From assembly GCA_012719335.1 (NCBI GenBank), contig JAAYAO010000172.1, positions 1-6,816 on the forward strand: DNA of 6,816 bases, in the 5' to 3' direction. Both the position numbers and the translations under genes were made by a program. Below the pieces are notes generated by a model. The model searched no databases and was not told the DNA's origin. It worked only from the letters and a program-made list of their open reading frames with translations. The stretch is from Propionibacterium sp. Lineage in GTDB: Bacteria > Actinomycetota > Actinomycetes > Propionibacteriales > Propionibacteriaceae. Of the stretch, positions 5,244-6,816 are shown piece by piece (the first letter of the stretch is position 1; every line of letters starts with the position of its first letter).

Positions 5244-5963
5244 TCAGCCCTGGGGGGTCATCGAATCGGGGAGTTTCATCCCGATCACTTCACCGGGGGC
5301 CATCGGTTCGTCGCCGCGGCGCACCACCACGTCGCGGAACATGTCGAGCAGGGCACCGGCCGGGCCCTCCTCACCCGACACCATGGCCGCCGCACCGACC
5401 AACATGCCGCGCAGCATCCAGCGCGGCCCCTCGGCGGCGAACATCCTGGACGGCTGCACCGCATCCTTGCCGTCGGGGGTCTTCGCGGGCATGATCCGGC
5501 GCACCTCGGTGCCGAACGGCCCTTCGGCGAGGCCCACCTGACCACCTTGCCGTTTGGCCTCGGCGATCACGTTCTCCCGGGTCTCGGGCCACTGGCCACC
5601 GCTGCGGGGGGCGGCGAACACCATCAACTCCAGCGCCGAGTCGCCCACCATCACCAGCGCCGACATCACCCGCTGGGTGGATTCGTCGATCTGCAGGCGC
5701 AGTTGGGAGCCCTGGATCGGGGTCAACACCAGAGCACCCAGGTCGAGCCGCTGCACACCGTCGTCGTCGAGTTGCACCTCGTCGATGTCGTAGGGGCCCT
5801 GTTCGCGCCATTCCCGCTCGTCGAGGGCGGCCCAGTCGGGTTCACCATCGGCCCGGACGGCAGTGGCCGAGGTGTCGGCGGGCTCGGCCGCGGCGTCCTC
5901 CACCGGCGTCTCGACGTCCGGTTCGGCTTCCGGTTCCCGCTTGCGGCGGCGTCCGAAGATCAT
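5244..5963 (-). CDS. DUF3710 domain protein
   Basis: An actinobacterial protein of unknown function, 239 residues from ATG 5963. It starts with a basic MIFGRRRKRE, followed by an acidic Ala/Glu/Pro-rich linker (11-50), then the DUF3710 domain from GPYDIDEV (56-63). Features include QRLDLGALVLTPIQG (71-85), LQIDESTQRV, LMVFAAPRSGGQWPETRENV (113-132), a GPFGTEV block, and GPRWMLRG (179-186) near the end. There is no signal peptide or transmembrane segment. An open frame extends 28 codons upstream, but that part overlaps the end of dut and looks unlike the family. GAGAGGGAG (5974-5982), ten bases before the ATG, supports the chosen start. It lies 37 bases after dut and six bases before the OB-fold gene, in the order seen in mycobacteria. 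Confidence 0.9.
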   Translation of the reverse strand: MIFGRRRKREPEAEPDVETPVEDAAAEPADTSATAVRADGEPDWAALDEREWREQGPYDIDEVQLDDDGVQRLDLGALVLTPIQGSQLRLQIDESTQRVMSALVMVGDSALELMVFAAPRSGGQWPETRENVIAEAKRQGGQVGLAEGPFGTEVRRIMPAKTPDGKDAVQPSRMFAAEGPRWMLRGMLVGAAAMVSGEEGPAGALLDMFRDVVVRRGDEPMAPGEVIGMKLPDSMTPQG

Positions 5964-6000
5964 CGTGCTGGCACTCCCTCTCGATTCGCCTCCACTGTGC

Positions 6001-6459
6001 TCACACCGGCCGTCCCGGGTCAAACCCACCGGTGGAGCCGTGCCCACCCGAACCCCGTTCGGTGGTGTCGAGCTCGGTCACCTCGACGAAATCGGCCCGC
6101 AGCACCGGCTGGACGACCAGTTGCGCGATCCGATCCCCCCGCCGCACCCGGAACTCGTGGCGGGGGTCGGTGTTCAGCAGGCAGACCTTGATCTCGCCGC
6201 GATACCCGGCATCCACCGTGCCCGGCGCGTTCACGATGGTGATGCCGTGTCGGGCGGCCAACCCGGAGCGGGGGTGCACCAGCCCGACGGTTCCGTGCGG
6301 CAGTGCGATCGCGATGCCGGTGCCGATCAGGGCACGTTCCCCGGGCTGCAGCACCACGTCCTCGTCGGCGCTCAGGTCGGCGCCGGCGTCCCCGGGCATC
6401 GCGTAGCCGGGCAGTACCGCGGTCGGGGTGAGCCGGCGCCAGCGCACCTCAACCGACAC
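6001..6459 (-). CDS. dut: Deoxyuridine 5'-triphosphate nucleotidohydrolase (dUTPase)
   Basis: Trimeric dUTPase hydrolyses dUTP to dUMP and pyrophosphate, keeping uracil out of DNA and supplying the dTMP precursor. All five motifs are present in this 152-residue protein: motif 1 PGDAGADL (22-29, D24), motif 2 PRSGLA (63-68), motif 3 [11 protein letters not shown] (80-90, catalytic D83 and base-stacking Y86), motif 4 RGDRIAQLV (107-115), and the flexible C-terminal motif 5 [10 protein letters not shown] (135-144). Motif 5 has His140 where many bacteria have Phe, which I recall as also true of mycobacterial dUTPase. The start is GTG 6459, with CAGGAG (6467-6472) seven bases upstream. The first 11 bases overlap the end of the DUF3093 gene, so the two are probably co-transcribed. 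Confidence 0.97.
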   Translation of the reverse strand: MSVEVRWRRLTPTAVLPGYAMPGDAGADLSADEDVVLQPGERALIGTGIAIALPHGTVGLVHPRSGLAARHGITIVNAPGTVDAGYRGEIKVCLLNTDPRHEFRVRRGDRIAQLVVQPVLRADFVEVTELDTTERGSGGHGSTGGFDPGRPV

Positions 6460-6816
6460 GGCCGTACTCCTGCGAGCCGGCCTGCACCGCGGCGGCGAAT
6501 TCCTCCGGACGCCGGGTGCCGATCAGCCAGTGCGGGTGCGGGTCCTCGGCGTCGGTCACCTCGATCCGCACCGCCCGGTGGGTGTAGGGCGGGAGCCGCA
6601 GCCAGGCCCGGGCGTCGGCCTCCGGCCCGGTCTGGGCCTCGGTCTCGGCGACGGTCAACGCGACGGCGGGCCCGGCCCAGGGCCATTCCAGCAGGGCTCG
6701 CCCCACCCGGATGCCCTCGGGGCCGACCTGCACCCGGTAGCTCATCGACGCCATCCAGCCGCCGACCAGGGCGGTCAGTGCGAGCAGCACGACCACGGCC
6801 CAGACCGGCCCCTTCC
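6449..6816 (-). CDS. DUF3093 membrane protein, C-terminal 121 residues (5' end outside the window)
   Basis: The reading frame is open to the window edge, so the true start is outside, and internal GTG codons near 6796 should not be taken as the start. A hydrophobic segment ([19 protein letters not shown]) is the last transmembrane helix. It is followed by a cytosolic or extracytosolic domain beginning [19 protein letters not shown] and ending with [20 protein letters not shown] and [12 protein letters not shown], which fits DUF3093, a family of unknown function in actinobacteria. The stop overlaps dut by 11 bases on the same strand. The family call rests on the C-terminal pattern only. Confidence 0.75.
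   Translation of the reverse strand, partial: KGPVWAVVVLLALTALVGGWMASMSYRVQVGPEGIRVGRALLEWPWAGPAVALTVAETEAQTGPEADARAWLRLPPYTHRAVRIEVTDAEDPHPHWLIGTRRPEEFAAAVQAGSQEYGRVG

Noticed and set aside
5964..6047. An upstream extension of DUF3710 by 28 residues
   Set aside because: It would overlap the dut 3' end, its sequence is unlike the family, and the ATG at 5963 has a good ribosome binding site.
5112..6191. A 359-codon plus-strand open frame opposite the OB-fold, DUF3710 and dut genes
   Set aside because: It is antisense to three conserved genes and is His/Gly/Arg-rich without motifs. It is a composition artefact.
1..6816. Mobile element, prophage, CRISPR array, tRNA or a dedicated defence system
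   Set aside because: I saw no transposase or integrase, no flanking direct repeats or attachment-like sites, no regularly spaced repeats, no cloverleaf, and no nuclease, toxin or NTPase genes. Composition is even across the window.

Overview
This is a high-GC, gene-dense chromosomal segment from an actinobacterium. The evidence is GC-rich third codon positions, frequent GTG starts, and a gene set typical of Actinomycetota: a pair of TrkA/Ceo-type potassium regulators, then an OB-fold protein, a DUF3710 protein, dUTPase and a DUF3093 membrane protein. From memory this resembles the Mycobacterium tuberculosis Rv2689c-Rv2698 neighbourhood. I cannot place the genus. There is no rRNA, tRNA, CRISPR array, insertion sequence or phage gene, and no gene-free stretch over 300 bases.

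Left part (1-1615, minus strand): the first 130 codons of aconitase, preceded in its own direction by a TrmA/RumA-type iron-sulfur RNA methyltransferase. The 105-base gap between them holds the aconitase promoter and a perfect 14-base palindrome inside a cluster of four CTTGA/TCAAG half-sites, a strong candidate operator for TCA-cycle control.

Middle part (1612-3334, minus strand): a three-gene accessory cassette. It encodes a SnoaL/NTF2-fold protein, an antibiotic-biosynthesis-monooxygenase (ABM) fold protein and an epoxide-hydrolase-like alpha/beta hydrolase, and its last gene overlaps the methyltransferase start by four bases. Each of the three genes has a TANNNT hexamer exactly six bases before an ATG, the spacing expected of leaderless promoters. 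Each promoter region also carries an inverted repeat. The cassette sits where related genomes, as I recall them, carry an amino-acid permease, so it may be a lineage-specific insertion or replacement concerned with oxidised small molecules.

Right part (3418-6816): two adjacent plus-strand trkA genes form a potassium-uptake regulator operon. They meet head-on, with no intergenic base, a minus-strand operon of DUF3093 - dut - DUF3710 - OB-fold. The methyltransferase, dUTPase and OB-fold protein are core RNA/DNA housekeeping, and the Trk proteins are ion homeostasis. I did not find a convincing new defence or mobile system. The most noteworthy material is the middle cassette with its promoter architecture and the aconitase operator.
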